This document shows positions 7,619 through 14,845 of a DNA stretch of 18,835 nucleotides, piece after piece. Numbering within the stretch: the first letter of the stretch is position 1; each line of letters opens with the position of its first letter. The notes under the pieces are model-generated. The model ran no database searches, was not told the DNA's origin, and was given only the letters and a program-made list of their open reading frames with translations. Source of the stretch: an uncultured Oscillospiraceae bacterium (GTDB lineage: Bacteria > Bacillota > Clostridia > Oscillospirales > Oscillospiraceae); the NCBI GenBank assembly GCA_910578575.1, contig CAJTQP010000042.1, positions 1-18,835 of the forward strand, read 5' to 3'. Position numbers and translations under genes: made by a program.

Positions 7619-7984
7619 TTATTTACCCAGTACCCGGTCAAACACCGACAGCATCTGCTCCTGGTCAAAGGGCTTGTAGATGAATCCCTTGGTGCCCAGG
7701 GCCTTGGCCTCGTTGATGGTGTCGTCATTGGCCAGAGAGGAGAGCATCACGATCTTGGCGTCCGGGTGCTCCTCCAGGATGATCCGGGCCGTCTCCAGGC
7801 CATCAATGCCGGGCATGATGATATCCATGGTGACCAGATCCGGGTTCACATAGCTATACTGGTCAATGGCGTTGTCTCCGTTTCGGAAACAGGCCACCAC
7901 CTCATAGTCCGTCCCTTCCAGCACTTTTTCGATCTGTAGATGGACCATGCGAGAGTCGTCCACCACCATGATTCGCTTTGCCAT
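7619..7984 (-). CDS. CheY-like single-domain response regulator
   Basis: A 121-residue stand-alone receiver domain with no output domain. Key residues are present: the acidic pair Asp9/Asp10 in VVDDSRM, phospho-acceptor Asp54 in TMDIIMPGIDG, Ser82 in MLSSL and Lys104 in YKPF. It has normal CheY length. AGAGG lies just upstream of the start. It follows fapA on the minus strand after a 69-base gap and is probably co-transcribed with it, since no separate promoter is visible in the gap. Single-domain receivers of this type act in chemotaxis, as phosphorelay intermediates or by protein contact; the fapA neighbour favours a motility or surface-related role, which is inference. Confidence 0.9.
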   Translation of the reverse strand: MAKRIMVVDDSRMVHLQIEKVLEGTDYEVVACFRNGDNAIDQYSYVNPDLVTMDIIMPGIDGLETARIILEEHPDAKIVMLSSLANDDTINEAKALGTKGFIYKPFDQEQMLSVFDRVLGK

Positions 7985-8053
7985 ACGCTAATCGCCTCTT
8001 TCATGTAAGTAGATTCCCGCCTCCATACAGCGGCAGGGGGTTGGATGGACACG

Positions 8054-9793
8054 TCAGAAGAACGACACCTCGCCGTCGATCAACTTTGCGTGGCAGGGTC
8101 TGATCTCCCGGTTCAGGCGCAGGGTGGAGTTGCCGATGGTGACCTCCGTCCCCCTGTGGGCGATGTCGCACACCAGCCGCCCTTTGCTGTTTCTCTCATC
8201 CAATTCACTGCGCAAAAGCTCCAGGTCCTTATCCACCTCTTCCAGCTTCTTTTTGTTGACGAGAACCTTCATGCGCATTTTCGATAGCTGGGAGAGCTTC
8301 ACGCTGCTGTCCGGTTGTCGCTCCGTCTTTTCGATGGTCTCCTCCAGCTCTGCCAGCTCCTTCACCAGGACCTCCCGCTCGAACTCCTCGCAGGGCAGGC
8401 CCCCCAGGGTGATCCGGGTGGGCAACTCCGACTGGGTGCCAATGGACCCGGCATCCACCTCTTCCGCCGCCCGGATAGCCCCACCGATGATGGCGCCCCG
8501 CCCGGAGCGCACGTTCACCGTGCTGTCGCTGTAGACATCACAGTTCATGATGCAGTCGGTTTGCAGCCCACTGCGCACATAGACGCAGCAGCTCTCCAAA
8601 TACTTTGCAAAAATCTTCCCATGGGCCCGGATAATGGCCTGGTCACTGCCTGCAATGCCCTTGGCCACCACCAGGTCGCCACCGGCCTCAATAGTGCAGG
8701 CCTCCACCACGCCGTCCACCGTGATATCCCCCATGGCCTGGATGGAGAAGCCGCTGAGCACATCTCCGTGGACGTGGACGTCCCCCACGTAGTTGATGCT
8801 ACCCACCGCGTAGTCCACGTTTCCGTCGATCTCCATCACCTGGCGGACGGTAAAGGCCCGGCCGTTGAACTTCACGTCCCCGGTCTTGGTGGCGATCACG
8901 GCGGTGCCGTCCTCGGTGACCTCCGTGTTGCGCCCGGCGGGGGGCGTGGCAGGGCGGCCGTCCTTGGCGGAGAGCTCCTTGCTCTGCACCGTGTACCCCG
9001 GTACCCCCAGGGTGGGGGGGATGATCCGGCAGATCACGCCCCCCTCCTCCACGTTTTGGATCAGGTTCAGCTGGGTGTAATCCATTTGGCCAAACTCATC
9101 CATATCCAGCTTCTGCTCTGGCTGCCGGGGGAAGAGGTCCACCACGGAACCGTCCTTTCCGTTCACTGCCAGCCGGCCTTGGGCCACCAGGTACAGGCGG
9201 AAATAGCGCTTCGGGTCCTGGGGCAGGCGCTCGATGAGCTTTTCGTCCAGGCCGAAGGTCACGCCGCTTCCCTCTAGGGCCGCCCGGAGCATCTCAACAC
9301 TGAGCTCTGCGCCATCCCCCACCGGGGGATAGATCAGCACCCACGCGGTCATCTGCCCTGAGGTGGTGATCACCGTCACCTGGGCATCCAGCACCGGCAC
9401 CGCCACCGGCTCCTCCTCCTCCTCGCCCCGCTTCTTCTTAGGGGGTTGGGCCAGCTTCCAGCGCTGGTTGGCGGAGGAGGTGATGGCCGATTGCAGCCGG
9501 GAGAGCTCCCGCTTCGCCTCCTTGGGGGTGAGCAGCTTCAGCTTGGGGGATTCCATGCGCAGCTCAGGGGGTGGCAGCCGCTCCCTGGTCTGGCTCCTGC
9601 GCAGCTCCCACAGCTTATTCAGGGGATGGTCCGAGCGTAATTGCAGCACCGGTTTATCCTCAGGCGCCGCAGCAGCGGGCGCAAACTGTTCTCTTTCTGC
9701 CGTTTCTTCCTCTGGCTGCACCTGTCCTGTTTGGAATCCCAACAGTCGGGACAGGAAAGACAGCACCGTTCGAATCTTCGGATGGATCGTCAT
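8054..9793 (-). CDS. fapA: FapA/DUF342 family protein (flagellar assembly protein A-like)
   Basis: A 579-residue DUF342 protein. The start at 9793 (MTIHPKIRTVL) is preferred over an in-frame ATG at 9826 because AGGGGG lies just upstream. Residues about 1-120 are a low-complexity, charged, Pro/Glu-rich region with a KKKRGEEEEEP stretch. A middle domain follows, and about 315-468 form a right-handed beta-helix of GDV/GDI-type repeats (GDVHVHGDVLSGFSI, GDITVDGVVEACTI, GGDLVVAKGIAG). About 471-535 are a coiled coil (VLVKELAELEETIEKTE), then a short C-terminal beta segment. FapA was named for flagellar assembly and polar localisation in Vibrio; Gram-positive members are poorly characterised. It is followed by a CheY-like gene in the same operon, and the window also carries csrA and flagellin. 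Confidence 0.88.
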   Translation of the reverse strand: MTIHPKIRTVLSFLSRLLGFQTGQVQPEEETAEREQFAPAAAAPEDKPVLQLRSDHPLNKLWELRRSQTRERLPPPELRMESPKLKLLTPKEAKRELSRLQSAITSSANQRWKLAQPPKKKRGEEEEEPVAVPVLDAQVTVITTSGQMTAWVLIYPPVGDGAELSVEMLRAALEGSGVTFGLDEKLIERLPQDPKRYFRLYLVAQGRLAVNGKDGSVVDLFPRQPEQKLDMDEFGQMDYTQLNLIQNVEEGGVICRIIPPTLGVPGYTVQSKELSAKDGRPATPPAGRNTEVTEDGTAVIATKTGDVKFNGRAFTVRQVMEIDGNVDYAVGSINYVGDVHVHGDVLSGFSIQAMGDITVDGVVEACTIEAGGDLVVAKGIAGSDQAIIRAHGKIFAKYLESCCVYVRSGLQTDCIMNCDVYSDSTVNVRSGRGAIIGGAIRAAEEVDAGSIGTQSELPTRITLGGLPCEEFEREVLVKELAELEETIEKTERQPDSSVKLSQLSKMRMKVLVNKKKLEEVDKDLELLRSELDERNSKGRLVCDIAHRGTEVTIGNSTLRLNREIRPCHAKLIDGEVSFF

Positions 9794-9864
9794 ACCTATG
9801 CACCCCCTGGCTGGCCGCCCTGACATGGCGGCAACTGGTCACTAAAATGGATCAATTCTTTTTT

Positions 9865-9894
9865 ATTATATCGTAAACCCGGCGGGATTGACAA
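9865..9894 (-). promoter_or_regulatory. Sigma-A type promoter for fapA-response regulator operon
   Basis: Read on the minus strand: -35 TTGTCA (9894-9889), an 18-base spacer, and a perfect -10 TATAAT (9870-9865) followed by an A-rich start region. The expected leader to the fapA start at 9793 is about 65 bases. Nothing else in 9794-9965 looks coding. A 6-bp inverted repeat (ATGCCG/CGGCAT at 9939-9958) lies upstream and could be an operator or incidental. Confidence 0.85.
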
Positions 9895-9965
9895 GGGAAA
9901 TCGCAAGGTTTTTCTCCTCCTTTGTGAAAACAGTCGATATGCCGAACGATCCCGGCATTTTGTGA

Positions 9966-10010
9966 CAAAAAAGCGGTCTCTCCTTGGTTGATAGCGCCAA
10001 AGAGAGACCG
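9966..10010 (-). terminator. Rho-independent terminator after iorB
   Basis: On the minus strand a 14-bp stem (10010-9997 with 9987-9974) with one G-U pair and a 9-base loop is followed by a run of six T (9972-9967). It lies about 20 bases after the iorB stop and closes the ligase-trpR-like-iorA-iorB operon. Confidence 0.92.
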
Positions 10011-10029
10011 TCCTTTCGCTTTGGAACGT

Positions 10030-10605
10030 TCAATCCTTCCGCCCAAGGGCAAAGGCCTCGCGGTTGAGGGCCAGGACCTTGGGGGGCACCACAGCTTCCA
10101 GGGAAGCCTGCCAGGCAGCAGCCTGGATTTCGGGGAAGTAATGGGACAGCCGCCCCATGAGGACCATATTCACCGCCTTGGAGGACCCCGCCTGTTCCGC
10201 CAGGGTCAGGCAGTCCATGGCGTCCACTTGGGCGCCCTTTTCCTGCAATTTCTCCACCAACCCCTCCGGGTAGTGGGCCAGCCCGGCGATCACCGGCATG
10301 GGCTCCAGGCGCTGGGTGTTGGTGACGATCTGTCCGCCGGGCTTCAAATACTCCAACCAGCGGGCGGCCTCCAACAGCTCGAAGGAGACGATGAAATCCG
10401 CCTCTCCCCGGTCGATGATGGGGGAATACACCTTGTCCCCGAAGCGGACATAGGTGACCACACTGCCCCCCCGCTGGCTCATGCCGTGGACCTCCGACAC
10501 CTTTACGTCGTAGCCGGCATGGAGCAGCAGATGGCCCAGCATCTTCGAGGCCAAGAGAGAGCCTTGGCCGCCAACGCCTACGATCATGATATTGACAGTT
10601 TCCAT
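10030..10605 (-). CDS. iorB: Indolepyruvate:ferredoxin oxidoreductase beta subunit
   Basis: IorB is the gamma-domain-like small subunit of the enzyme that converts aryl pyruvates plus CoA to aryl-acetyl-CoA, CO2 and reduced ferredoxin. It has 191 residues, normal for the family. The start at 10605 is chosen because METVNIMIVGVGGQG is the conserved N-terminus and GGGAGG lies directly upstream; a longer in-frame start at 10677 lies inside iorA. Motifs are GVGGQG (10-15) and HGMSQRGGSV (40-49). It starts 14 bases after the iorA stop and ends the operon before a terminator. The related 2-oxoglutarate and pyruvate enzymes have a similar gamma domain, but the iorA partner decides the call. Confidence 0.95.
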   Translation of the reverse strand: METVNIMIVGVGGQGSLLASKMLGHLLLHAGYDVKVSEVHGMSQRGGSVVTYVRFGDKVYSPIIDRGEADFIVSFELLEAARWLEYLKPGGQIVTNTQRLEPMPVIAGLAHYPEGLVEKLQEKGAQVDAMDCLTLAEQAGSSKAVNMVLMGRLSHYFPEIQAAAWQASLEAVVPPKVLALNREAFALGRKD

Positions 10606-10619
10606 ATACTCTCCCTCCC

Positions 10620-12344
10620 TTACGGCAGCAGCGCGTCTCTGTGGCACATCTGCATACACACTTGGCAGCCCACGCACTGGGTCCGGTCAATCTCCACCTT
10701 CTCCCCCCGCAGGGACAGGGCCGGACAGCCGATCTTCATACACAGGCCGCAGCCATTGCACTTGTCCAAATCCACCGTCAGCGGCGGGGCCTTCTTCACG
10801 CTCTTGAGCATCACGCAGGGACGGCGGGAGATGATGATGGAGGGCTCCTCCGCCGCCAGCTCCTCCTTGAGGACCTGGTCCATGGCTTTCAAATCGTTGG
10901 GGTCCACCACCCGCACCCGGTCAAAGCCCACAGCCCGGCACAAAGCTTCCAAATCGATCTTCCCTGCAGGCTCCCCCCGGAGATTGCGCCCGGTGGTGGG
11001 GTTCTGCTGGTGGCCGGTCATGCCGGTGATGGAGTTGTCCAAAATCAGCACCGTGGAGTTGCTGCGGTTGTAGGCGATGTCCGCGATGCCGGTGATGCCC
11101 GAATGGGCAAAGGTGGAGTCCCCGATCACCGCCACGCTGTGCTTCTCATGCTCCGCTCCCCCGGCCAGGTTGAAGCCGTGGAGACCGGAACAGGAGGCCC
11201 CCATACAGATGTTCAAGTCCAGGGCGTTCAGGGGGGGCATCACCCCAAGGGTATAGCAGCCGATGTCCCCATAGACCATGCACTTGTTTTTCGCCAGGGT
11301 GTAGAACACCCCCCGGTGGGGACAGCCGGCGCACATCACCGGTGGGCGGCCGGGGATGTCCTCCTCCAGGCGCACCCAGGGCTTTGCCTCCTGCCCCAGG
11401 CTCCGGGCAATCACCCCCTGGGTGAGCTCATCCACCATGGGGATCTTCTCTTTCCCCATGACCTCCACGCCGATCTGGCGGCAGTGGTTCTCGATGATGG
11501 GCTCCAGCTCCTCGATCACCAGGAGCCGGTCCACCTGAGCGGCAAAGTTCTTGATCTTCTCCACAGGCATGGGCCAGGAGAGGCCCAGCTTCAAAACGCT
11601 GGCCTTGTCTCCAAAGACTTCCTTGACATATTGGTAGCTGGTGGAGGAGGTGATGATCCCCAGGGAGGGATCCCCCATCTCTATCCGGTTCAAATCTGTG
11701 GTCTCGCTGAAGGCAGTCATGGCGCGGGTGCGCTCCTCCACCCGGTAGTGGGCCTTTAGGGAGTTGCTTGTCATCATCACCCGCTCCGGATCCTTCACAT
11801 AGGCCCGCTTGGGGACCTCCTGCCGCGCCCCTTTGGTCACGATGCTCTGAGAGTGGGAAATGCGGGTACACATACGCACGATCACCGGGGTATGGTATTC
11901 CTCGGAGAGCTGGAAGGCCCGCTTGGTAAACGCCAAGGCCTCCTGGGAGTCCGAGGGCTCCAGCATGGGGACCTTGGCGGCGATGGCATAGTGCCGGGAA
12001 TCCTGCTCATTCTGGGAGGAGAACATCCCCGGATCGTCGGCCACGCAGAGCACCAGCCCCGCCTCCACCCCCTGATAGGAGATGGTGAACAGGGGGTCCG
12101 CCGCTACGTTCAGGCCCACATGCTTCATGCAGCAGGCGGCCCGCCTGCCCCCCACGGCAGCCCCGTGGGCCACTTCCAGGGCCACTTTCTCGTTGGGGGC
12201 CCACTCACAATAGATTTCTGGATACTTGGCGGCCTCCTCGGTGATCTCTGTACTGGGGGTGCCGGGATAGCTGGAGATCACAGCGCAGCCGGCCTCATAT
12301 AGTCCACGGGCAACGGCGGTGTTGCCCAGCATCAATTCTCTCAT
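10620..12344 (-). CDS. iorA: Indolepyruvate:ferredoxin oxidoreductase alpha subunit
   Basis: IorA is the large, thiamine-diphosphate subunit, using phenyl-, hydroxyphenyl- and indolepyruvate. It has 574 residues (family about 580-620). The N-terminal pyrimidine-binding domain has SSYPGTPSTEI and HGAAVGG. The MCAGCPHRG motif (337-345) precedes the TPP-binding domain with IGCYTLG and GDSTFAHSG (408-416). The C-terminus carries two [4Fe-4S] ferredoxin motifs, at Cys529/532/535/540 and Cys557/560/563/567. AAGGAG lies five bases upstream of ATG 12344, and the start overlaps the stop of the TrpR-like gene by four bases. The oxidative direction degrades aromatic amino acids; the reductive direction can make aryl pyruvates from aryl-acetyl-CoA. 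Sequence does not decide which is used here. Confidence 0.96.
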   Translation of the reverse strand: MRELMLGNTAVARGLYEAGCAVISSYPGTPSTEITEEAAKYPEIYCEWAPNEKVALEVAHGAAVGGRRAACCMKHVGLNVAADPLFTISYQGVEAGLVLCVADDPGMFSSQNEQDSRHYAIAAKVPMLEPSDSQEALAFTKRAFQLSEEYHTPVIVRMCTRISHSQSIVTKGARQEVPKRAYVKDPERVMMTSNSLKAHYRVEERTRAMTAFSETTDLNRIEMGDPSLGIITSSTSYQYVKEVFGDKASVLKLGLSWPMPVEKIKNFAAQVDRLLVIEELEPIIENHCRQIGVEVMGKEKIPMVDELTQGVIARSLGQEAKPWVRLEEDIPGRPPVMCAGCPHRGVFYTLAKNKCMVYGDIGCYTLGVMPPLNALDLNICMGASCSGLHGFNLAGGAEHEKHSVAVIGDSTFAHSGITGIADIAYNRSNSTVLILDNSITGMTGHQQNPTTGRNLRGEPAGKIDLEALCRAVGFDRVRVVDPNDLKAMDQVLKEELAAEEPSIIISRRPCVMLKSVKKAPPLTVDLDKCNGCGLCMKIGCPALSLRGEKVEIDRTQCVGCQVCMQMCHRDALLP

Positions 12345-12667
12345 ACTGTCTCCTTCGTGGGGGGCTCCCCCTGGGTCTCTCTCTGCTCCACCCGTTCCAT
12401 GATCTCCACCAGCGCCCCGGTGCCGGAGGTCAGCACCCGGTTCACCCGGCTGACGGTGGCGGAGCTGGCGCCGGTCTCCCGCAGGATCGCCTTGTATACC
12501 TTCTCCTCATGGAGCATCTTTGCCACGTCAAAGCGCTGCTCCATGGCCCGCAGCTCTGTGACGGCGCACAGGTCGTCAAAGAACCGGCAGCATTCCTCCA
12601 CCGTTTCCAGCGCCGCAATGTGCTGGTACAGCTCGATACTGCGCTCTTTCCTGTTGGGTCTTGGCAT
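12341..12667 (-). CDS. TrpR/YerC-YecD family DNA-binding repressor
   Basis: A 108-residue protein of the TrpR superfamily. The start at 12667 (MPRPNRKERS) has GAGGAG upstream; an in-frame start at 12730 lies inside the ligase gene. The body reads YQHIAALETVEECCRFFDDL and RAMEQRFDVAKML, typical of YerC/YecD, and the helix-turn-helix is KVYKAILRETGASSATVSRV (56-75). It lies 25 bases after the CoA ligase and overlaps iorA by four bases, so it is translationally coupled to a tryptophan-catabolic enzyme. In E. coli, TrpR binds tryptophan as corepressor; the effector of the YerC branch is not established. Its position suggests local control by an aromatic compound, which is inference. Confidence 0.88.
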   Translation of the reverse strand: MPRPNRKERSIELYQHIAALETVEECCRFFDDLCAVTELRAMEQRFDVAKMLHEEKVYKAILRETGASSATVSRVNRVLTSGTGALVEIMERVEQRETQGEPPTKETV

Positions 12668-12692
12668 CGCGTTTCGCTCCTCTCTGTGGGTG

Positions 12693-14327
12693 TCAGCTCT
12701 GGTTCTGCTGGGCCACCAGATGGTCCGCACCGTAGCGCTTGCGCAGGACGGGCTTTTCGATCTTCCCGGTGGCGTTGCGGGGGATTTCCGCGAAAATCAC
12801 CTTCTTGGGGCGCTTGTAACGGGGCAGCTCCATGCAGAAGTCGTTGATCTCCTCCTCGGTGCACTCCATGCCGTCCTTGACCTCGATGATGGCCCCGCAG
12901 ATCTCTCCCAGGCGGCGGTCCGGCAGGCCGATCACCGCCACGTCCTTCACCTTGTCGTGGGCCCGGAGGAAGTCCTCGATCTGTACCGGATAGATGTTCT
13001 CGCCGCCGGAGATGACCACGTCCTTCTTCCGGTCCACCAGGAAGATGAAGCCGTCGGGGTCCATCATGGCCATGTCGCCGGTGTAGAGCCAACCGTTTTT
13101 CAGCACCTCGGCGGTGGCCTCTGGGTTGTTGTAATAGCAGGTCATGACACCAGGGCCCTTGACGCACAGCTCGCCCACGTCTCCCTGGGCCACCTCCTGG
13201 TCCTGCTCGTCCACGATTTTGACCTCCCAGCGGTAGCCGGGAATGCCGATGGCCCCCACCTTGTGGATGTTCTCCATCCCCAGGTGGACACAGCCCGGCC
13301 CGGTGGATTCGGACAGGCCATAGTTGGTGTCATATAGGTGGTTGGGGAAATACTCCTTCCAGCGGCGGATCATGGAGGGCGGCACCGGCTGGGCGCCGAT
13401 GTGCATCAGCTTCCACTGGTCCAGCTTGTAGTTGGCAAGCTGGATGTCCCCCCGGTCCAGGCTGTCCAGAATCTCCTGGGCCCAGGGCACCAGCAGCCAC
13501 ACCAGGGTGCAGCCCTCGTCGGAGACGGCCTTTAGGATGATATCCGGGGAGGTCCCCTTCAGCAGCACCGCCCGGCTGCCGGCAAAGAGGCTCCCCATCC
13601 AGTGGAACTTGGCGCCGGTGTGGTACAGGGGCGGGATACACAGGAACACGTCATCGTGTTGGATGTCGTGGTGCTTCTGCTCCATCTCCGCCGCCTGGGT
13701 GAGGCTGCGGTGTTTGTGGAGGATGGCCTTGGGGAAGCCGGTGGTGCCGGAGGAAAAATAGATGGCCCCGTCGTCATCGTCGGTGATGAGGACCTGGGGG
13801 GGCGCGGAGGCGCAGTCCGCCACCAGCTCCCGGTAGCTCTCGGCAAAGGTGGGGCAGTTGTCCCCCACGTAAATCAGCAGGCGGCCGTGGCAGAGCTTGT
13901 CCGCAATGGACTCGATGCGGCCGATAAACTCCGCGCCGAACAGCAGCACCTGCACCTCCGCCAAGTCCGCGCAGTATTGGATCTCCTCCGCAGAGTAGCG
14001 GAAGTTGAAGGGCACAGCAATGGCCCCGGCTTTCAGAATACCGAAATAGATGGGCAGCCATTCCAGGCTGTTATACATTAGAATAGCCACCTTATCCCCC
14101 TTCTTCACCCCCCGCTCCAGCAGGAGATTGGCGAAGCGGTTGGCCTTCTCATTGAACACATTCCAGGTGATCTCCCGGCGGTAGGGGCGCTTCACGGTAG
14201 GCTGGATCAGGTCATATTCCTTCCAGGTGATGCGCCGGGGGTCGGGGAGCTCCGGGTTGAGCTCCACCAGGGCGATCTCGTTTCCATAGAGTTTCACGTT
14301 GCGTTCCAGAAAATCGGTAACGGGCAT
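12693..14327 (-). CDS. AMP-forming carboxylate-CoA ligase (acyl-/aryl-CoA synthetase)
   Basis: An ANL-superfamily enzyme of 544 residues. The P-loop SSGTTGFPKA is at 192-201, NYGLSEST at 335-342, TGDMA at 416-420, DRKKDVVISGGENIYP at 432-447 and the catalytic lysine K522 in PRNATGKIE. It resembles medium/long-chain or aromatic acid CoA ligases (FadD/CaiC-like) rather than the shorter PaaK phenylacetate ligases. AAAGGA lies upstream of ATG 14327. It is the first gene of the iorAB operon, so aryl acids such as phenylacetate, indoleacetate or an aryl-propionate are attractive substrates. That is inference from context; a fatty acid substrate remains possible. Confidence 0.88.
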   Translation of the reverse strand: MPVTDFLERNVKLYGNEIALVELNPELPDPRRITWKEYDLIQPTVKRPYRREITWNVFNEKANRFANLLLERGVKKGDKVAILMYNSLEWLPIYFGILKAGAIAVPFNFRYSAEEIQYCADLAEVQVLLFGAEFIGRIESIADKLCHGRLLIYVGDNCPTFAESYRELVADCASAPPQVLITDDDDGAIYFSSGTTGFPKAILHKHRSLTQAAEMEQKHHDIQHDDVFLCIPPLYHTGAKFHWMGSLFAGSRAVLLKGTSPDIILKAVSDEGCTLVWLLVPWAQEILDSLDRGDIQLANYKLDQWKLMHIGAQPVPPSMIRRWKEYFPNHLYDTNYGLSESTGPGCVHLGMENIHKVGAIGIPGYRWEVKIVDEQDQEVAQGDVGELCVKGPGVMTCYYNNPEATAEVLKNGWLYTGDMAMMDPDGFIFLVDRKKDVVISGGENIYPVQIEDFLRAHDKVKDVAVIGLPDRRLGEICGAIIEVKDGMECTEEEINDFCMELPRYKRPKKVIFAEIPRNATGKIEKPVLRKRYGADHLVAQQNQS

Positions 14328-14346
14328 GTTCGACAGTCCTTTCTCT

Positions 14347-14359
14347 CCCCCAGCTTGGG
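14347..14359 (-). promoter_or_regulatory. Small hairpin in the leader of the ligase-iorAB operon
   Basis: A 5-bp GC stem (CCCCA/TGGGG) with a 3-base loop lies in the 5' leader, just upstream of the Shine-Dalgarno region of the CoA ligase. It may modulate translation. It is short and could be incidental. Confidence 0.3.
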
Positions 14360-14408
14360 GCCGGGGGACGACAGCTTTATAGCTTTAAACTCATAATACG
14401 ACAACATT

Positions 14409-14437
14409 ACTGTACCATTAAAAGGGTGGAAAGTCAA
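14409..14437 (-). promoter_or_regulatory. Sigma-A type promoter for the CoA ligase-trpR-like-iorA-iorB operon
   Basis: On the minus strand, -35 TTGACT (14437-14432), a 17-base spacer and -10 TACAGT (14414-14409) form a good promoter. The start site near 14402 gives a leader of about 75 bases. An imperfect AGCTTTATAGCT repeat at 14374-14385 just downstream is a possible operator for the TrpR-like protein, but this is only a guess. Confidence 0.8.
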
Positions 14438-14440
14438 GTA

Positions 14441-14679
14441 GAAACCCTTGCTCCGTAGGGCAACAGTATTGGAAAAACACAGCGGGAAATCAAAGGGATG
14501 GACGCCGGTGGCGGCGCAGGCTATCAAAAAAGCAGTTCGTCCTATCAAAATAAGAAGCGGGAAACCTGTTGGCCGGCGAGGGCGCCGCCCCTACAAGGAC
14601 GTGCCGGTGTCCTCACCACCCATAGGGTCACAATGGACGTGGTGGGGCGTTTCCATGGGAACCACACTTAAAAAAATGT
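14441..14679. other. Non-coding spacer with a possible REP-like palindromic remnant
   Basis: No credible gene is seen. An open frame across 14448-14681 has low-complexity Arg/Pro-rich translation and no ribosome binding site. Positions 14571-14600 contain a GC-rich palindromic stretch (GCCGGCGAGGGCGCCG then CCCCTACA) that looks like the intergenic palindromic repeats common in high-GC Clostridia; only one copy is in this window, so repeat status cannot be proven here. The stretch marks the border between the housekeeping operons and the AT-richer accessory block. Confidence 0.35.
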
Positions 14680-14716
14680 AACGCCAGTTTGAAAAAGTAT
14701 AGGTTTTCAAACTCAG
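14680..14716 (+). repeat. 37-nt direct repeat, copy 1, with internal 9-bp inverted repeat
   Basis: Identical base for base to 14795-14831. Inside, GTTTGAAAA (14687-14695) and TTTTCAAAC (14704-14712) form a perfect 9-bp stem around the 8-base loop AGTATAGG. Hairpins of this size are typical of the left ends of IS200/IS605 elements, where TnpA binds; here they may be relics of the ancestral transposon or reused as regulatory sites. Confidence 0.9.
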
Positions 14717-14766
14717 AAAAACACGCATAAATATTTGAGAAAACCCCTTATTTTTCACTCTAGGTG

Positions 14767-14774
14767 GCCGATAT
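14767..14774 (+). promoter_or_regulatory. Possible sigma-28 -10 element upstream of the TnpB-like gene
   Basis: GCCGATAT matches the flagellar sigma factor -10 consensus exactly. No TAAA -35 box is present 14-16 bases upstream (the sequence there is about TTAT), so it may be weak or accidental. It overlaps a 5-bp inverted repeat GCCGA/TCGGC (14767-14787). TATTAT at 14772-14777 is an alternative sigma-A -10 with no good -35. Confidence 0.3.
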
Positions 14775-14794
14775 TATGAATGTCGGCAGTAAGA

Positions 14795-14831
14795 AACGCC
14801 AGTTTGAAAAAGTATAGGTTTTCAAACTCAG
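14795..14831 (+). repeat. 37-nt direct repeat, copy 2, adjoining the TnpB-like gene's ribosome binding site
   Basis: Second perfect copy of the repeat at 14680-14716, 115 bases downstream of the first. The hairpin arms are 14802-14810 and 14819-14827. The copy ends inside the Shine-Dalgarno sequence AGGAGGTGAG (14830-14839) of the TnpB-like gene, so the hairpin could affect its translation. Confidence 0.9.
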
Positions 14832-14845
14832 GAGGTGAGGCGGAT

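Noticed and set aside
9794..9926. Small TTG-started open frame on the minus strand behind an AAAGGAGGAG sequence, ending just before fapA.
   Set aside because: It starts upstream of the fapA promoter and overlaps its -35 and -10 boxes; composition is not protein-like.
9931..9945. GTCGATAT on the plus strand, resembling a sigma-28 -10 box.
   Set aside because: No -35 element and no plus-strand gene downstream.
14448..14681. 77-codon plus-strand open frame in the spacer.
   Set aside because: No ribosome binding site; Arg/Pro/Gly-rich translation produced by GC-rich palindromic DNA.
14680..14831. The two 37-nt repeats as a minimal CRISPR array.
   Set aside because: Only two copies with a 78-base spacer, a repeat ending in a ribosome binding site, and no cas genes.
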